A stretch of DNA of 64,000 bases, from contig CP119309.1 in the NCBI GenBank assembly GCA_029203145.1, forward strand, positions 498,501 through 562,500. The letters are read 5' to 3'. Below are positions 16,291 to 24,643 of the stretch, piece after piece. The notes below the pieces were generated by a model that saw only the letters and a list, made by a program, of their open reading frames with translations, was not told where the DNA came from and did not search any database. Position 1 is the stretch's first letter. The number at the start of each line of letters is the position of its first letter. Position numbers and translations under genes: made by a program. The DNA comes from Candidatus Brevundimonas phytovorans (GTDB lineage: Bacteria; Pseudomonadota; Alphaproteobacteria; Caulobacterales; Caulobacteraceae).

Positions 16291-17128
16291 ACGTGTCGCA
16301 CGACGCGGGATCGCCGGTCTGATAGCCGCGTTGCAGCCATTCCACGCGCTGGGCCGAGGAGCCGTGGGTGAAGCTTTCGGGCGAGACGCGACCGCCGCCG
16401 CGGCGTTGCAGGGTGTCGTCGCCGATGGCCTGGGCGGTCTTCATGCCTTCTTCCAGATCGCCGGGCTCCAGCGCCACCTGACCGCCTGAGACGGCGGCGG
16501 CGTTCCGGGCCCAGACGCCGGCGTAGCAGTCGGCCTGAAGCTCCAGCGCGACGGAATACTTGTTGCCCTCGGCCTCTGACCGCGCCGCCCGCTGGGCGCG
16601 CTGCACCTGTTCGCTGGCGCCGGTCAGGGTCTGGACGTGGTGGCCGAACTCGTGGGCGATGACATAGGCCTTGGCGAAGTCGGCGCCCGAGGCCCCGAGC
16701 TTGGTCTCCATCTCGCGCCAGAAGCCGAGGTCGAGGTAAACCTTCTGGTCGGCGGGGCAGTAGAAGGGCCCCATGGCCGACTGGCCCATGCCGCAGCCCG
16801 TCTGGGTGCCTTGTTCATAGAGGACGGTGGTCGGCGGGGTGTAGCCGCGCAGCTTGGTCTTCCACACGTCGTTGATGTTGGCGCCGATCACGTCGACGAA
16901 CTGTCCAGCCTGATCCTCGGGCGTGCCCGTCTTGCCGGCCTGTTCGGACTGGCTGGCGCCGCCGAACTGGCTGGCGACCTGCTGGGTGGTGCTGGGGTCG
17001 ATGCCGAAGACGAAATAGCCGATGGCCGCCAGCACCAGAACCCCGATGCCGCCGCCCGCAACGGCGCCGCCGCCCATGCCGCGCCGGTCCTCGATGCCGC
17101 CGCCGCGCCGTCCGCCCTGCCAACGCAT
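16277..17128 (-). CDS. ypfJ: Neutral zinc metallopeptidase, YpfJ/KPN_02809 family
   Basis: A 283-residue protein starting with the basic, glycine-rich 'MRWQGGRRGGGIEDRRG' typical of the family, then one membrane span (about 25-43). The periplasmic catalytic region contains 'AYVIAHEFGHHVQ' with zinc ligands H159 and H163 and catalytic E160, plus 'ELQADCYAGVWA' downstream as the likely third ligand region. 'PFYCPADQKVYLDLGFW' is another family block. It is a membrane-anchored metalloprotease; physiological substrates are not established. It is convergent with the DUF418 gene and overlaps it by 14 bases. Confidence 0.9.
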   Translation of the reverse strand: MRWQGGRRGGGIEDRRGMGGGAVAGGGIGVLVLAAIGYFVFGIDPSTTQQVASQFGGASQSEQAGKTGTPEDQAGQFVDVIGANINDVWKTKLRGYTPPTTVLYEQGTQTGCGMGQSAMGPFYCPADQKVYLDLGFWREMETKLGASGADFAKAYVIAHEFGHHVQTLTGASEQVQRAQRAARSEAEGNKYSVALELQADCYAGVWARNAAAVSGGQVALEPGDLEEGMKTAQAIGDDTLQRRGGGRVSPESFTHGSSAQRVEWLQRGYQTGDPASCDTFKGL

Positions 17129-17210
17129 GATGTCGTCTCCACCCTGAAATCTCGCCCGAAGCTAGGCCCAAACGCGGCGGGCAGGGAAGGGATGCAATTG
17201 TAAAGGGCGG

Positions 17211-17603
17211 TCAGTTCGGACGGCGGTCCAGCCAGGCGTCGATCTCCGTGACGCCCCGCGTCATGTCCTCGCGCCGGGCTGTCTGGGCTTCGCGCGCCTG
17301 ACGTTCCTGCTCCAGCGTGCGCGGGGCATAGGCGGTTTGCGGAGGCAGGGGCGGCGTCGGCTGGCGCGCGGCCTGTAGCTGCAGGATGGTCAGCTGGGTC
17401 TGCAGCCGCTGCTGCTGGGCCAGGGCCTCGCGCTCGGCGGCCTGATTGCGCAGCCGGTCCATCTCGATGCGGTGCTGGTCGGCGATGGCCGAGCCGGGAT
17501 CGTAGCCAGGGGGCGGCGGACCCGGCCAGCCGGGCCAGTTCTGGGCGTTCGCGGCCAGAGGCGCGGCGGCCAGCAGCAGGGTCATGAGGATCAGACGGCG
17601 CAT
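17211..17603 (-). CDS. Exported coiled-coil hypothetical protein
   Basis: A 130-residue protein with a clear signal peptide ('MRRLILMTLLLAAAPLAANAQ', cleavage after about residue 20), a proline/glycine-rich stretch ('WPGWPGPPPPGYDPG') and a glutamine- and arginine-rich helix of coiled-coil type up to about residue 80. A proline-rich linker and a short charged tail ending 'EIDAWLDRRP' follow. I recognise no family. The start ATG at 17603 places the signal peptide at the N-terminus; in-frame sequence upstream is not signal-like. It lies 43 bases after erpA on the same strand and may be cotranscribed with it. Confidence 0.7.
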   Translation of the reverse strand: MRRLILMTLLLAAAPLAANAQNWPGWPGPPPPGYDPGSAIADQHRIEMDRLRNQAAEREALAQQQRLQTQLTILQLQAARQPTPPLPPQTAYAPRTLEQERQAREAQTARREDMTRGVTEIDAWLDRRPN

Positions 17604-17646
17604 GAACGAAACATGGGCGCCCGACGGCCCCGCGCCAAGCGTGGCC

Positions 17647-18036
17647 CTAGATGGCGAAGCTGACGCCGCAGCCGCAGCTGGACGAGGCGTTGGGGTTGCG
17701 CACCACGAACTGCGCCCCCGCCAGTTCATCGACGAAGGCGATCTCTGAGCCCTTGAGGAAGGGGATGGAGACGGGGTCGATCACCGCCGCCTGACCGTCG
17801 CGGCGGACGATCAGGTCATCGGCCTCGGGCGCGTCGACCAGTTCGAGCCGATACTGGAAGCCCGAGCAGCCGCCGCCGTCGACGGCGACGCGCAGCATGA
17901 TGGGCTTGCCCTCGATCTCTGCCAGCTTGGCCAGGCGTTTCGCCGCGCTCTCGGCCAGAAGGATGCCTTCCGGCGCGCGGGCCGAAATGGAAAGCGACAG
18001 GTCGCGGGCTGATTCTGTGGATTGGACGGTGCTCAC
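17647..18036 (-). CDS. erpA: Iron-sulfur cluster insertion protein ErpA (A-type carrier)
   Basis: A 129-residue A-type carrier that delivers iron-sulfur clusters to target enzymes. The three ligand cysteines are visible as C57 in 'VDGGGCSGFQY' and C121 and C123 in 'ASSSCGCGVSF'. The core runs from about residue 25 ('ILLAESAAKRL'); the N-terminal 20 residues are a non-conserved extension. The start is a GTG at 18036. On the minus strand a TATAGA box ends only five bases before this GTG, so the transcript may begin at or almost at the start codon (leaderless). It is divergent from dgt with 55 bases between them. Confidence 0.9.
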   Translation of the reverse strand: MSTVQSTESARDLSLSISARAPEGILLAESAAKRLAKLAEIEGKPIMLRVAVDGGGCSGFQYRLELVDAPEADDLIVRRDGQAAVIDPVSIPFLKGSEIAFVDELAGAQFVVRNPNASSSCGCGVSFAI

Positions 18037-18091
18037 GGCTCTCTATATGAGGAGCTGACAGGCGTTCGCAAAGGCCTGTGCTGCAATAGAA

Positions 18092-19291
18092 GTGCTGTCC
18101 GCCTTGAGCCAGACCCGCGCGTCCTTCGCCGAAGACCCCGCCGCCAGCCGCGGCCGCCACGTCTTTGAGCCCGCCAGCCGCACCCGAACCCCCTTCGCGC
18201 GCGACCGCGATCGCATCATTCACGCCACCGCCTTCCGCCGCCTGAAGGAGAAGACTCAGGTCTTTGTGGCGCACGAGGGCGACCACTATCGCACCCGCCT
18301 GACCCACAGTCTGGAGGTGGCCCAGATCGCCCGCTCGCTGGCTCACGCCCTGCGGCTGGACGACGACCTGGCCGAGACCATCGCCCTGGCCCATGATCTG
18401 GGACATCCGCCCTTTGCTCATGCGGGCGAGGACGAGCTTCAGGCTCAGATGGCCGACTACGGCGGCTTCGATCACAATGTTCAGAGCTTCCGCGTCATCA
18501 CCGAGCTGGAAGTCCGCTATCCCAAATTCCTCGGCCTGAACCTCAGCTGGGAAACGGTCGAGGGCGTGATCAAGCACAACGGTCCGGTGATGCATCACCT
18601 GGATGAACCGGCGTGGAAGACGGTGGCGGACTACGCCCCCGCTGGAGCGGCGAACTGGGACCTGCGGCTGGACACCTTCGCCTCGCTGGAGGCCCAGTGC
18701 GCGGCCATCGCCGACGACATCGCCTATAACAACCACGACGTGGACGACGGGGTGCAGGCAGGGCTCTTCACCCTGGCCGATCTGGCCGAGGTGCCGCTGA
18801 TCGGGCCCTGTCTGGCCGAGGCGCGCCGCGACTGGCCGATGCTGGACGACCGCATGATCCGGCTGGAGGCCGTGCGCCGCATGATCGGCATCATGGTCGA
18901 CGACGTCCTGGCCGAGACCGAGCGGCGGCTGGCCGCGCACCGCATCGTCACCGCCGAGGATGTGCGTCTGGCCCCGCAGATGATGGTGCAGTTCTCAAGC
19001 GCCATGATGGCCGACCTCGGCGTGCTGCGGCGTTTCCTGTTCGAGCGGATGTATCGCCACTATCGGGTCAACCGCACCCGCAGTCAGGCGCGGCGCGTCC
19101 TGTCGCAGCTGTTCCAGCTGTTCATGGAAGAGCCGGAGGTCATGCCGCCCGAATGGTCGGTCCAGGCCCTGTCGGATGATCCGGTCAAGCGGGCGCGGGC
19201 GGTGTGCGACTATATCGCCGGCATGACCGACCGCTACGCCATCGAGGTCCACGGCAAGCTGTTCAGTCTCGACCTGGCGCTTGATCTGTGA
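18092..19291 (+). CDS. dgt: Deoxyguanosinetriphosphate triphosphohydrolase-like protein
   Basis: A 399-residue HD-domain phosphohydrolase that cleaves dNTPs to the nucleoside and tripolyphosphate. The metal-binding residues are visible in 'RTRLTHSLEVAQIARSLA', 'IALAHDLGHPPFAHAGED' and 'IADDIAYNNHDVDDG'. The N-terminal 'RIIHATAFRRLKEKTQVF' and length match the short (type 2) dGTPase-like proteins of alphaproteobacteria. The start is GTG 18092, close to the divergent erpA. From memory of Caulobacter, dgt is followed there by argS; here SPOR-nagZ-scpA-scpB follow directly and argS lies 15 kb away on the other strand, which suggests a local rearrangement. Confidence 0.92.
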   Translation: MLSALSQTRASFAEDPAASRGRHVFEPASRTRTPFARDRDRIIHATAFRRLKEKTQVFVAHEGDHYRTRLTHSLEVAQIARSLAHALRLDDDLAETIALAHDLGHPPFAHAGEDELQAQMADYGGFDHNVQSFRVITELEVRYPKFLGLNLSWETVEGVIKHNGPVMHHLDEPAWKTVADYAPAGAANWDLRLDTFASLEAQCAAIADDIAYNNHDVDDGVQAGLFTLADLAEVPLIGPCLAEARRDWPMLDDRMIRLEAVRRMIGIMVDDVLAETERRLAAHRIVTAEDVRLAPQMMVQFSSAMMADLGVLRRFLFERMYRHYRVNRTRSQARRVLSQLFQLFMEEPEVMPPEWSVQALSDDPVKRARAVCDYIAGMTDRYAIEVHGKLFSLDLALDL

Positions 19292-19370
19292 TTCGAAAGA
19301 GGCCACGGGCGGGCTAGACTGATACTTCCCGGCGCCGATTCGCGCGGGGCCGATCCAGAAAGCGCGACCC

Positions 19371-20162
19371 ATGTCCTACGACGACGATCACCGAGGCAAC
19401 CCCAACACCGGCCGCGAGCGGGGCGCCTATACGCCGCCCACCGACGACGACCTGCCGTTCGAGCGTCGCAGCTATGATCCCCGTCGCGCCCCGGCCGCCA
19501 AGTCGCCGCCGATCACCCTGATCGTCAGCGCCATCGTCCTGCTGCTGCTGATCGTGGCCGTTGTGGTCTTCTATCGCTCGGGCGTGCGCTCCTCGACCGA
19601 CGCCCCGCCCGCCGTGGGCACGCCGGTCGAAAGCATGAAGGTCGAGGCGCCGCTGGACGCCCAGCCGATCGACCCGGAAGCGGGCGTGCGCGTCTATCGC
19701 GATGGCGGCGAGGCGACCGACGCCGTCCCCACCTTCACCCCCGAGCCGGAAGCTGTCGCTCCCCGCCCCGCGCCGCAGCCGCTGCCGGTTGCGCCCACGG
19801 CCCTGCCGCCCGCCGCTCCGGCTGTGGTCGCGCCCGCAACTCCGGCTCCGGCCAAGCCCGTGACCGCTGCGCCCGCCGTCAAGGCTCCGGCGGCTCCGGC
19901 TCCGGCCGCTCCCGCCGCCGGCGGTTCTTCGGGCGTGCAGATCGGCGCCTTCTCCTCGACCGCCATCGCCGACCGTGAATACGCCGCCGTCGCTTCGCGC
20001 TTCGGCTCGTTCGCCTCGGGCGCTGAAAAGCGCGTGCAGGAAGTCACCGCCGCCAACGGTTCGACCGTCTATCGCACCACCTTCACCGGCATGAGCCGCG
20101 ACCGCGCCGTGGCCTTCTGCAACGCGCTGAAGGCTGCCGGCCGCGACTGCATCGTCCGCTAG
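19371..20162 (+). CDS. SPOR domain-containing inner-membrane protein
   Basis: A 263-residue bitopic protein: a charged cytoplasmic N-terminus of about 45 residues, one membrane span ('PITLIVSAIVLLLLIVAVVVF', about 47-67), a long proline/alanine-rich periplasmic linker (about 115-182) and a C-terminal SPOR domain from about 186 ('GVQIGAFSSTAIADREYAAV' to 'AVAFCNALKAAGRDCIVR'). SPOR domains bind denuded glycan strands of septal peptidoglycan, so a role at the division site is likely. It precedes nagZ, another peptidoglycan-metabolism gene, by 22 bases and is probably in one operon with nagZ, scpA and scpB. Confidence 0.9.
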   Translation: MSYDDDHRGNPNTGRERGAYTPPTDDDLPFERRSYDPRRAPAAKSPPITLIVSAIVLLLLIVAVVVFYRSGVRSSTDAPPAVGTPVESMKVEAPLDAQPIDPEAGVRVYRDGGEATDAVPTFTPEPEAVAPRPAPQPLPVAPTALPPAAPAVVAPATPAPAKPVTAAPAVKAPAAPAPAAPAAGGSSGVQIGAFSSTAIADREYAAVASRFGSFASGAEKRVQEVTAANGSTVYRTTFTGMSRDRAVAFCNALKAAGRDCIVR

Positions 20163-20184
20163 GACCGAGCGGGAAAGGCAACGC

Positions 20185-21234
20185 ATGACCTCCGCCGCCA
20201 TCTACGGCTGTTCCGGCCATAAGCTGACGGCGGAGGAGCGCGCCTTCTTCGCCGAGACCAAGCCCTGGGGCTTCATCCTGTTCCGCCGCAACGTGGACAC
20301 GCCGGATCAGGTCAAGGCGCTGGTTGACGACCTGCGCGACAGCGTGGGCCGCGCCGACGCCCCCGTCCTGATCGATCAGGAAGGCGGCCGGGTGCAGCGC
20401 CTCGGCCCGCCGCACTGGCCCAAGTATCCGCCCGGCGCGGCCTATCTGAAGGCCGTCAACGACCCGATGGCGGCGCGCGAACTCGTGCGTCTGGGGGCGC
20501 GTCTGATCGCCCATGACCTGCGCGCGCTGGGCATCACCGTCGACTGCGTGCCGGTGCTGGACGTGCCGGTGCCGGGCGCCCACGACATCATCGGCGACCG
20601 CGCCTATGCGCAGGACCCCGCCACCGTGACCCAGCTGGGCCGGGCGGCGGCGGAGGGCCTGCTGGCGGGCGGCGTCCTGCCGATCATCAAGCACATCCCC
20701 GGCCACGGCCGCGCCTTCGCCGACAGCCACCACGATCTGCCGGTGGTCGAAACGGATCTGGCCACGCTGGACGCCTGGGACTTCGCCCCGTTCAAGGCCC
20801 TGTCGGACATGCCGATGGCCATGACGGCCCACGTTGTCTTCACCGCCGTCGACGCCAAACGCCCGGCCACGACCTCGAAGAAGGGCATCCGCCTGATGCG
20901 CGAGCATCTGGGCTTTGCCGGGCTCATCATGTCCGACGACCTGTCGATGCAGGCCCTGTCGGGCTCCCTGACCGAACGCGCCGAACAGTCGCTGAAGGCG
21001 GGCTGCGACGTTATCCTGCACTGCAACGGCGACCTTGGCGAAATGCGTCAGGTGGCCGAGGGGACCGGCAAGCTGAAGGGCGAGGCCAAACGCCGCGCCG
21101 AGGCGGCGCTGGCCCGCATCGTCCATACCCCCGAACCGCTGGACGTGGCCGAGGCCCGCGCCCGGCTGGAGACGGCCCTGAGCGGTCGCTTCGACGCCGC
21201 TAAAGGCCCCGATGTCGGCGAGGCGCAAGCCTGA
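20185..21234 (+). CDS. nagZ: Beta-N-acetylhexosaminidase NagZ
   Basis: A 349-residue GH3-family enzyme that removes N-acetylglucosamine from 1,6-anhydromuropeptides in the cytoplasm during cell-wall recycling. Signatures are 'KPWGFILFRRNVDTPDQV', 'LIDQEGGRVQRL', and the NagZ-specific loop 'IIKHIPGHGRAFADSHHDLP', which carries the His-Asp acid/base pair. 'MSDDLSMQAL' contains the catalytic Asp nucleophile. It shares one base with the scpA start (TGATG), indicating translational coupling. It sits after a SPOR-domain gene, consistent with a peptidoglycan-linked operon. Confidence 0.95.
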   Translation: MTSAAIYGCSGHKLTAEERAFFAETKPWGFILFRRNVDTPDQVKALVDDLRDSVGRADAPVLIDQEGGRVQRLGPPHWPKYPPGAAYLKAVNDPMAARELVRLGARLIAHDLRALGITVDCVPVLDVPVPGAHDIIGDRAYAQDPATVTQLGRAAAEGLLAGGVLPIIKHIPGHGRAFADSHHDLPVVETDLATLDAWDFAPFKALSDMPMAMTAHVVFTAVDAKRPATTSKKGIRLMREHLGFAGLIMSDDLSMQALSGSLTERAEQSLKAGCDVILHCNGDLGEMRQVAEGTGKLKGEAKRRAEAALARIVHTPEPLDVAEARARLETALSGRFDAAKGPDVGEAQA

Positions 21235-22064
21235 TGATGGATCAGGCGTTCCAGCCTAATCTGGACTTCACCGCCGTCGCCGAGGCGGATGCGACCGAGG
21301 CCTTCGTCGTCGATCTGGAAGGCTATGAAGGACCGCTGCACGTCCTGCTGGCGCTGGCGCGCACGCAGAAGGTGGACCTGCTGAAGCTGTCGATCACCAG
21401 GTTGGCGGAACAGTATCTGGCCTTCGTTCACGAGGCGCGGCGGCGCAACTTCGCCATGGCCGCCGACTATCTCGTGATGGCCTCCTGGCTGGCCTATCTG
21501 AAGTCGCGCCTGCTGCTGCCGCGCACCGAAAAAGGCAAGGCCGAGGAGCCGCCGGCCGAAGAAATGGCCGCCGCCCTGGCGTTTCGCCTGCAAAAGCTGG
21601 AGGCCATGCGCCGCTCGGTCGAGGCCATCACCAGCCGCCCGCAGCTGAAGCGCGACGTCTTCACCCGCGGCGACCCGGAAGCCACGGTCATCATCCCCTC
21701 GGACCGCGTGGACGCCAGTCTCTACGAGTTGATGGCCGCCTATGTCGCCCAGCGCCGCCGCGAGGAACGCCGCAACTATGCGCCCGGCCAGCGGGTCGAG
21801 GCCTTCCAGCTGGAGGCCGCGCGCGACTGGCTGCGCTCCATGATGCCGCGCCTGGCCGACTGGACCCCGCTGGATCAGGTCGCGCCTGCGCGTGAGGACG
21901 ACGACGGGGAGGGCCCCAGCCAGGCCAGCTATACCGCCTCCACCCTGTCGGCCAGCCTGGAGCTGGTGAAGGAGGGGGCGATGGACGTGCGCCAGTCCCA
22001 GGCTTTTGCCGAGCTCCTCCTCAAACGCCGGGGTAACGGCCAACCGCTGGAGCTGACGCCGTGA
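21234..22064 (+). CDS. scpA: Segregation and condensation protein A (ScpA)
   Basis: A 276-residue kleisin that bridges the SMC heads in the bacterial condensin complex. The N-terminal kleisin motif 'FVVDLEGYEGPLHVLLALAR' followed by 'VDLLKLSITRLAEQYLAFV' and 'YLVMASWLAYLKSRLLLP' is diagnostic, and the C-terminal part holds the winged-helix region. Two consecutive ATGs (21234 and 21237) could start it; the first overlaps the nagZ stop. scpB follows after about 150 bases holding an inverted repeat. Confidence 0.93.
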   Translation: MMDQAFQPNLDFTAVAEADATEAFVVDLEGYEGPLHVLLALARTQKVDLLKLSITRLAEQYLAFVHEARRRNFAMAADYLVMASWLAYLKSRLLLPRTEKGKAEEPPAEEMAAALAFRLQKLEAMRRSVEAITSRPQLKRDVFTRGDPEATVIIPSDRVDASLYELMAAYVAQRRREERRNYAPGQRVEAFQLEAARDWLRSMMPRLADWTPLDQVAPAREDDDGEGPSQASYTASTLSASLELVKEGAMDVRQSQAFAELLLKRRGNGQPLELTP

Positions 22065-22075
22065 GTGCTTTATGG

Positions 22076-22209
22076 CCGCTCATCCCCGCGGAGGCGGGGA
22101 CCCAGTGCTTTGGCCAGAGCCGGGATCATTTGCAGTTTCTGACGCGCAGGTCGGCTGGCCGCAGCCGCGCCGCTCAAACCTGGGTCCCCGCCTCCGCGGG
22201 GATGAGCGG
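22076..22209. repeat. Family A inverted repeat between scpA and scpB
   Basis: Perfect 30-base reverse-complementary arms (22076-22105 and 22180-22209), each with the CCCCGCGGAGGCGGGG-type core, separated by 74 bases. It fills nearly the whole scpA-scpB gap and ends nine bases before the scpB start, so it could modulate relative expression of the two condensin subunits. Confidence 0.9.
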
Positions 22210-22217
22210 GAGTATTC

Positions 22218-22886
22218 ATGTCTGACCTCAGCTTCCAACCCGACGACACCGAGATCGAGCGCCGGGTCGAGGCCCTGCTGTTCGCCGCCGCCGCGCCCCT
22301 TTCGGCGGCCGAGATCGCGCGGCGTCTGCCTGAGGGCGCCGATACGGGCCGGGCCATCGCTTCCCTGCGTCAACGCTATCAGGGCAGGGGGGTCGAGCTG
22401 GAATGCGTGGCCGACCGCTGGCGGTTCCGCACCGCCGCCGACCTGGCCTTCCTGATGACCGAGGAGCGCGAGGAGCCGCGACGTCTTTCCAAGGCCGCGC
22501 TCGAGACCCTGGCCATCATCGCCTATCATCAGCCCTGCACCCGCGCCGAGATCGAGAGCGTGCGCGGCGTCTCCCTGTCCAAGGGGACGCTGGACCTGCT
22601 GCTGGAGATGGACTTCGTGCGGCTGCGCGGGCGTCGGCGCACGCCGGGCCGCCCCGTGACCTATGCGACGACCGACCGCTTCCTGGAGCATTTCAGCCTG
22701 GCCAGCCTCTATGACCTCCCGGGCGTGCAGGAGATGAAGGCGGCGGGTCTGCTGGATCTGTCGATCCCGGTCGGCTTCGAGGTGCCGGACCCGACCCGCA
22801 GCGGAGAGAGCGAGGGCGAGGACCTGCTGACCGCGCTGGACGACGGATCGCCCGAGTTCGCTCAGGATTTCGTCAGCGCGGACTAG
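22218..22886 (+). CDS. scpB: Segregation and condensation protein B (ScpB)
   Basis: A 222-residue protein with two winged-helix domains that binds ScpA in the SMC condensin complex. Family motifs are 'RRVEALLFAAAAPLSAAEIA' near the N-terminus, 'LSKAALETLAIIAYHQPCTR' and 'IESVRGV', and 'GRRRTPGRPVTYATTDRFLEHF' with 'SLYDLP'. The start ATG at 22218 follows an inverted repeat by nine bases, and a GGGAG lies 6-10 bases before it. It is the last gene of the SPOR-nagZ-scpA-scpB set; a GC-rich hairpin region and the atp promoter follow. Confidence 0.93.
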   Translation: MSDLSFQPDDTEIERRVEALLFAAAAPLSAAEIARRLPEGADTGRAIASLRQRYQGRGVELECVADRWRFRTAADLAFLMTEEREEPRRLSKAALETLAIIAYHQPCTRAEIESVRGVSLSKGTLDLLLEMDFVRLRGRRRTPGRPVTYATTDRFLEHFSLASLYDLPGVQEMKAAGLLDLSIPVGFEVPDPTRSGESEGEDLLTALDDGSPEFAQDFVSAD

Positions 22887-23014
22887 ATTCTTCGGGCCTG
22901 CGACGCCGTGGCGCGGGCGCGGGGCCGCGCCCGACAGCGGCGCATCGCCACGCCTGGGCTGGGGTGGCCAAGAAGATTAGATATTCCAAAGCCTTGCTGG
23001 CGTCCTTCCGTGCC

Positions 23015-23041
23015 TTGACCTTCGGCCCCCTCGGCTATAGG
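23015..23041 (+). promoter_or_regulatory. Probable housekeeping promoter of the atpI-B-E-F'-F operon
   Basis: TTGACC (23015-23020), 13 bases, GCTATAGG (23034-23041) fits the Caulobacter-type consensus (TTGACG, 10-14 bases, GCTANAWC) well. It lies 59 bases upstream of the atpI start. The remaining gap after scpB (22887-23014) shows only a GC-rich palindrome near 22910-22935. Confidence 0.6.
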
Positions 23042-23100
23042 TTCCGCGCCGAATTCAGACCTGCCGCGGCGTCCTTGCCGGGGCGCTGAGCGCACAGGCC

Positions 23101-23463
23101 ATGTCCCCAACGATGGAATCGCGCGAAGAGGCGATCAAACGCCTCAACGAGCAGGCCGATGCGCTCAAGGCTCGGGCCGTGCCGACGCCTCCCGACTATG
23201 GGGCGAACGCTGCGGGCTATGGCTATCGCCTGATGGGCGAGATGATCGCCGGCCTGGCCGTCGGTCTGGGTCTGGGGTGGGGTTTCGACCTTCTGGTCGG
23301 CACCATGCCTTGGGGAATTATCGCCGGAACCCTGATCGGTTTCGGCCTATCGATCTGGCTGGCGCTTCGTTCGGCCCGAAAGATGAGTGCGGCCGCGTTG
23401 AAGGAAATGGGGCCTCCCCAGGATCTTCCCGACGACGAGGTCGAGGACGAGCGGAATTTCTGA
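23101..23463 (+). CDS. atpI: ATP synthase accessory protein AtpI
   Basis: A 120-residue small membrane protein at the head of the F0 operon. Two hydrophobic segments are visible, 'MIAGLAVGLGLGWGFDLLV' (about 43-61) and 'MPWGIIAGTLIGFGLSIWLAL' (about 63-83), flanked by a charged N-terminal helix and an acidic tail. AtpI helps assemble the c-ring and may affect magnesium entry. The alphaproteobacterial form is recognised by the 'YRLMGEMIAGLAVGLGLGWGFD' region and by position. An in-frame ATG at 23113 is an alternative start. atpB follows after 50 bases. Confidence 0.9.
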   Translation: MSPTMESREEAIKRLNEQADALKARAVPTPPDYGANAAGYGYRLMGEMIAGLAVGLGLGWGFDLLVGTMPWGIIAGTLIGFGLSIWLALRSARKMSAAALKEMGPPQDLPDDEVEDERNF

Positions 23464-23513
23464 CCAGACCGTCGCGTGGCGGTTTGGCCTTTTGACTTAG
23501 GAGACCGGGCGGC

Positions 23514-24278
23514 ATGGCCGATCCGATGCACCAGTTCCAGATCAGCAAGGTTGTTGATCTTCCGGCCGTCACCGTGCCGGGCCTCGGCGTGGTTGATCTG
23601 TCGATCACCAACTCGACGCTGGCCATGATGGTCGCCGCCGTGCTGATCACCCTGTTCTTCACCGCCGTGACGGCCAAGCCCAAGCTGGTGCCGGGGCGTC
23701 TGCAGGTGGTGGGCGAGGGCACCTTCGCCTTCATCGACGATCTTGCGACTTCGATCATGGGTGAGCAGGGCCGCGCCTTCTTCCCCTTCATCCTGACGCT
23801 GTTCGTCTTCATCCTGGCGCTGAACCTGCTGGGCATGTTCACGGTCTTCACCGCCACGTCGCAGGTCGCGGTCACCGCCACCTTCGCCATGCTGACCATC
23901 CTGCTGGTCATCGGCGTGGGCTTCGCCAAGAACGGCATCAAGTTCTTCAAGCTGTTCGCCCCGACCGGCGTGCCGTGGTACCTGCTGCTGCTGGTGTCGC
24001 CGATCGAGTTCATCTCCTTCCTGCTGCGTCCCGTGTCGCTGGCCCTGCGTCTGTTCGGCAACATGCTGGGCGGCCACGTGGCGATGAAGGTCTTCGCCGG
24101 CTTCGTGGTGACGTTGGGCGGCATCGGCCTGGTCGGCATTCCGGGTGCGGTTCTGGCCATGGGCGGCGTCGTCGCCCTGACGGCGCTGGAGTTCCTCGTC
24201 GCCTTCCTGCAAGCATTCGTTTTCGCCGTTCTGACCACGGTCTATCTGAACGACGTCGTGCATCTGGATCAGCACTAA
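23514..24278 (+). CDS. atpB: F0F1 ATP synthase subunit a
   Basis: A 254-residue, five- to six-span membrane subunit that forms the proton half-channels of F0. The essential arginine lies in 'SLALRLFGNMLGGHVAMKVF', and 'FIEFISFLLRPVSL'-like residues precede it. 'LEFLVAFLQAFVFAVLTTVYL' near the C-terminus lines the channel. It is the second gene of the operon; an AGGAGA sequence about 10 bases before the ATG supports the start. The F1 genes are not in the window, as expected for alphaproteobacteria, where F0 and F1 operons are separate. Confidence 0.96.
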   Translation: MADPMHQFQISKVVDLPAVTVPGLGVVDLSITNSTLAMMVAAVLITLFFTAVTAKPKLVPGRLQVVGEGTFAFIDDLATSIMGEQGRAFFPFILTLFVFILALNLLGMFTVFTATSQVAVTATFAMLTILLVIGVGFAKNGIKFFKLFAPTGVPWYLLLLVSPIEFISFLLRPVSLALRLFGNMLGGHVAMKVFAGFVVTLGGIGLVGIPGAVLAMGGVVALTALEFLVAFLQAFVFAVLTTVYLNDVVHLDQH

Positions 24279-24335
24279 AGCTGGCCCAGCCCGCCAACCC
24301 CTTCCTTCAAACCATCCCAACCAGGAACTACTCTC

Positions 24336-24560
24336 ATGGAAGCTGAAGCAGCAAAATACATCGGCGCTGGTCTCGCCACCCTCGGCATGATCGGTTCGGC
24401 CCTCGGCGTCGGCCTGATCTTCTCGGGCTTCCTGCAAGGCGCCACGCGCAACCCTTCGGCCGCTCCCGGCCAGTTCACCAACCTGATCCTGGGCGCCGCC
24501 CTGGCTGAAGCACTGGGCATCTTCGCCTTCGTGATCGGCCTGCTCTGCCTGTTCAGCTAA
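24336..24560 (+). CDS. atpE: F0F1 ATP synthase subunit c
   Basis: A 74-residue hairpin of two membrane helices, the proton-carrying rotor subunit. The first helix contains the glycine-rich 'GAGLATLGMIGSALGVGLIF', the polar loop is 'ATRNPS', and the second helix carries the proton-binding Glu58 in 'GAALAEALGIF'. It lacks the extra sodium-ligand residues, so proton coupling is expected. It lies 57 bases after atpB and 83 bases before the b' gene. Codon use is strongly biased, as expected for the high-copy subunit. Confidence 0.96.
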   Translation: MEAEAAKYIGAGLATLGMIGSALGVGLIFSGFLQGATRNPSAAPGQFTNLILGAALAEALGIFAFVIGLLCLFS

Positions 24561-24643
24561 GCCGAACTGAATATCTGGGCGGCGGCGCGGTCTTCACGAC
24601 CGTTCCGCCGCTCGCGTCTTTCTGAGATCACCGGATAGAGCCC

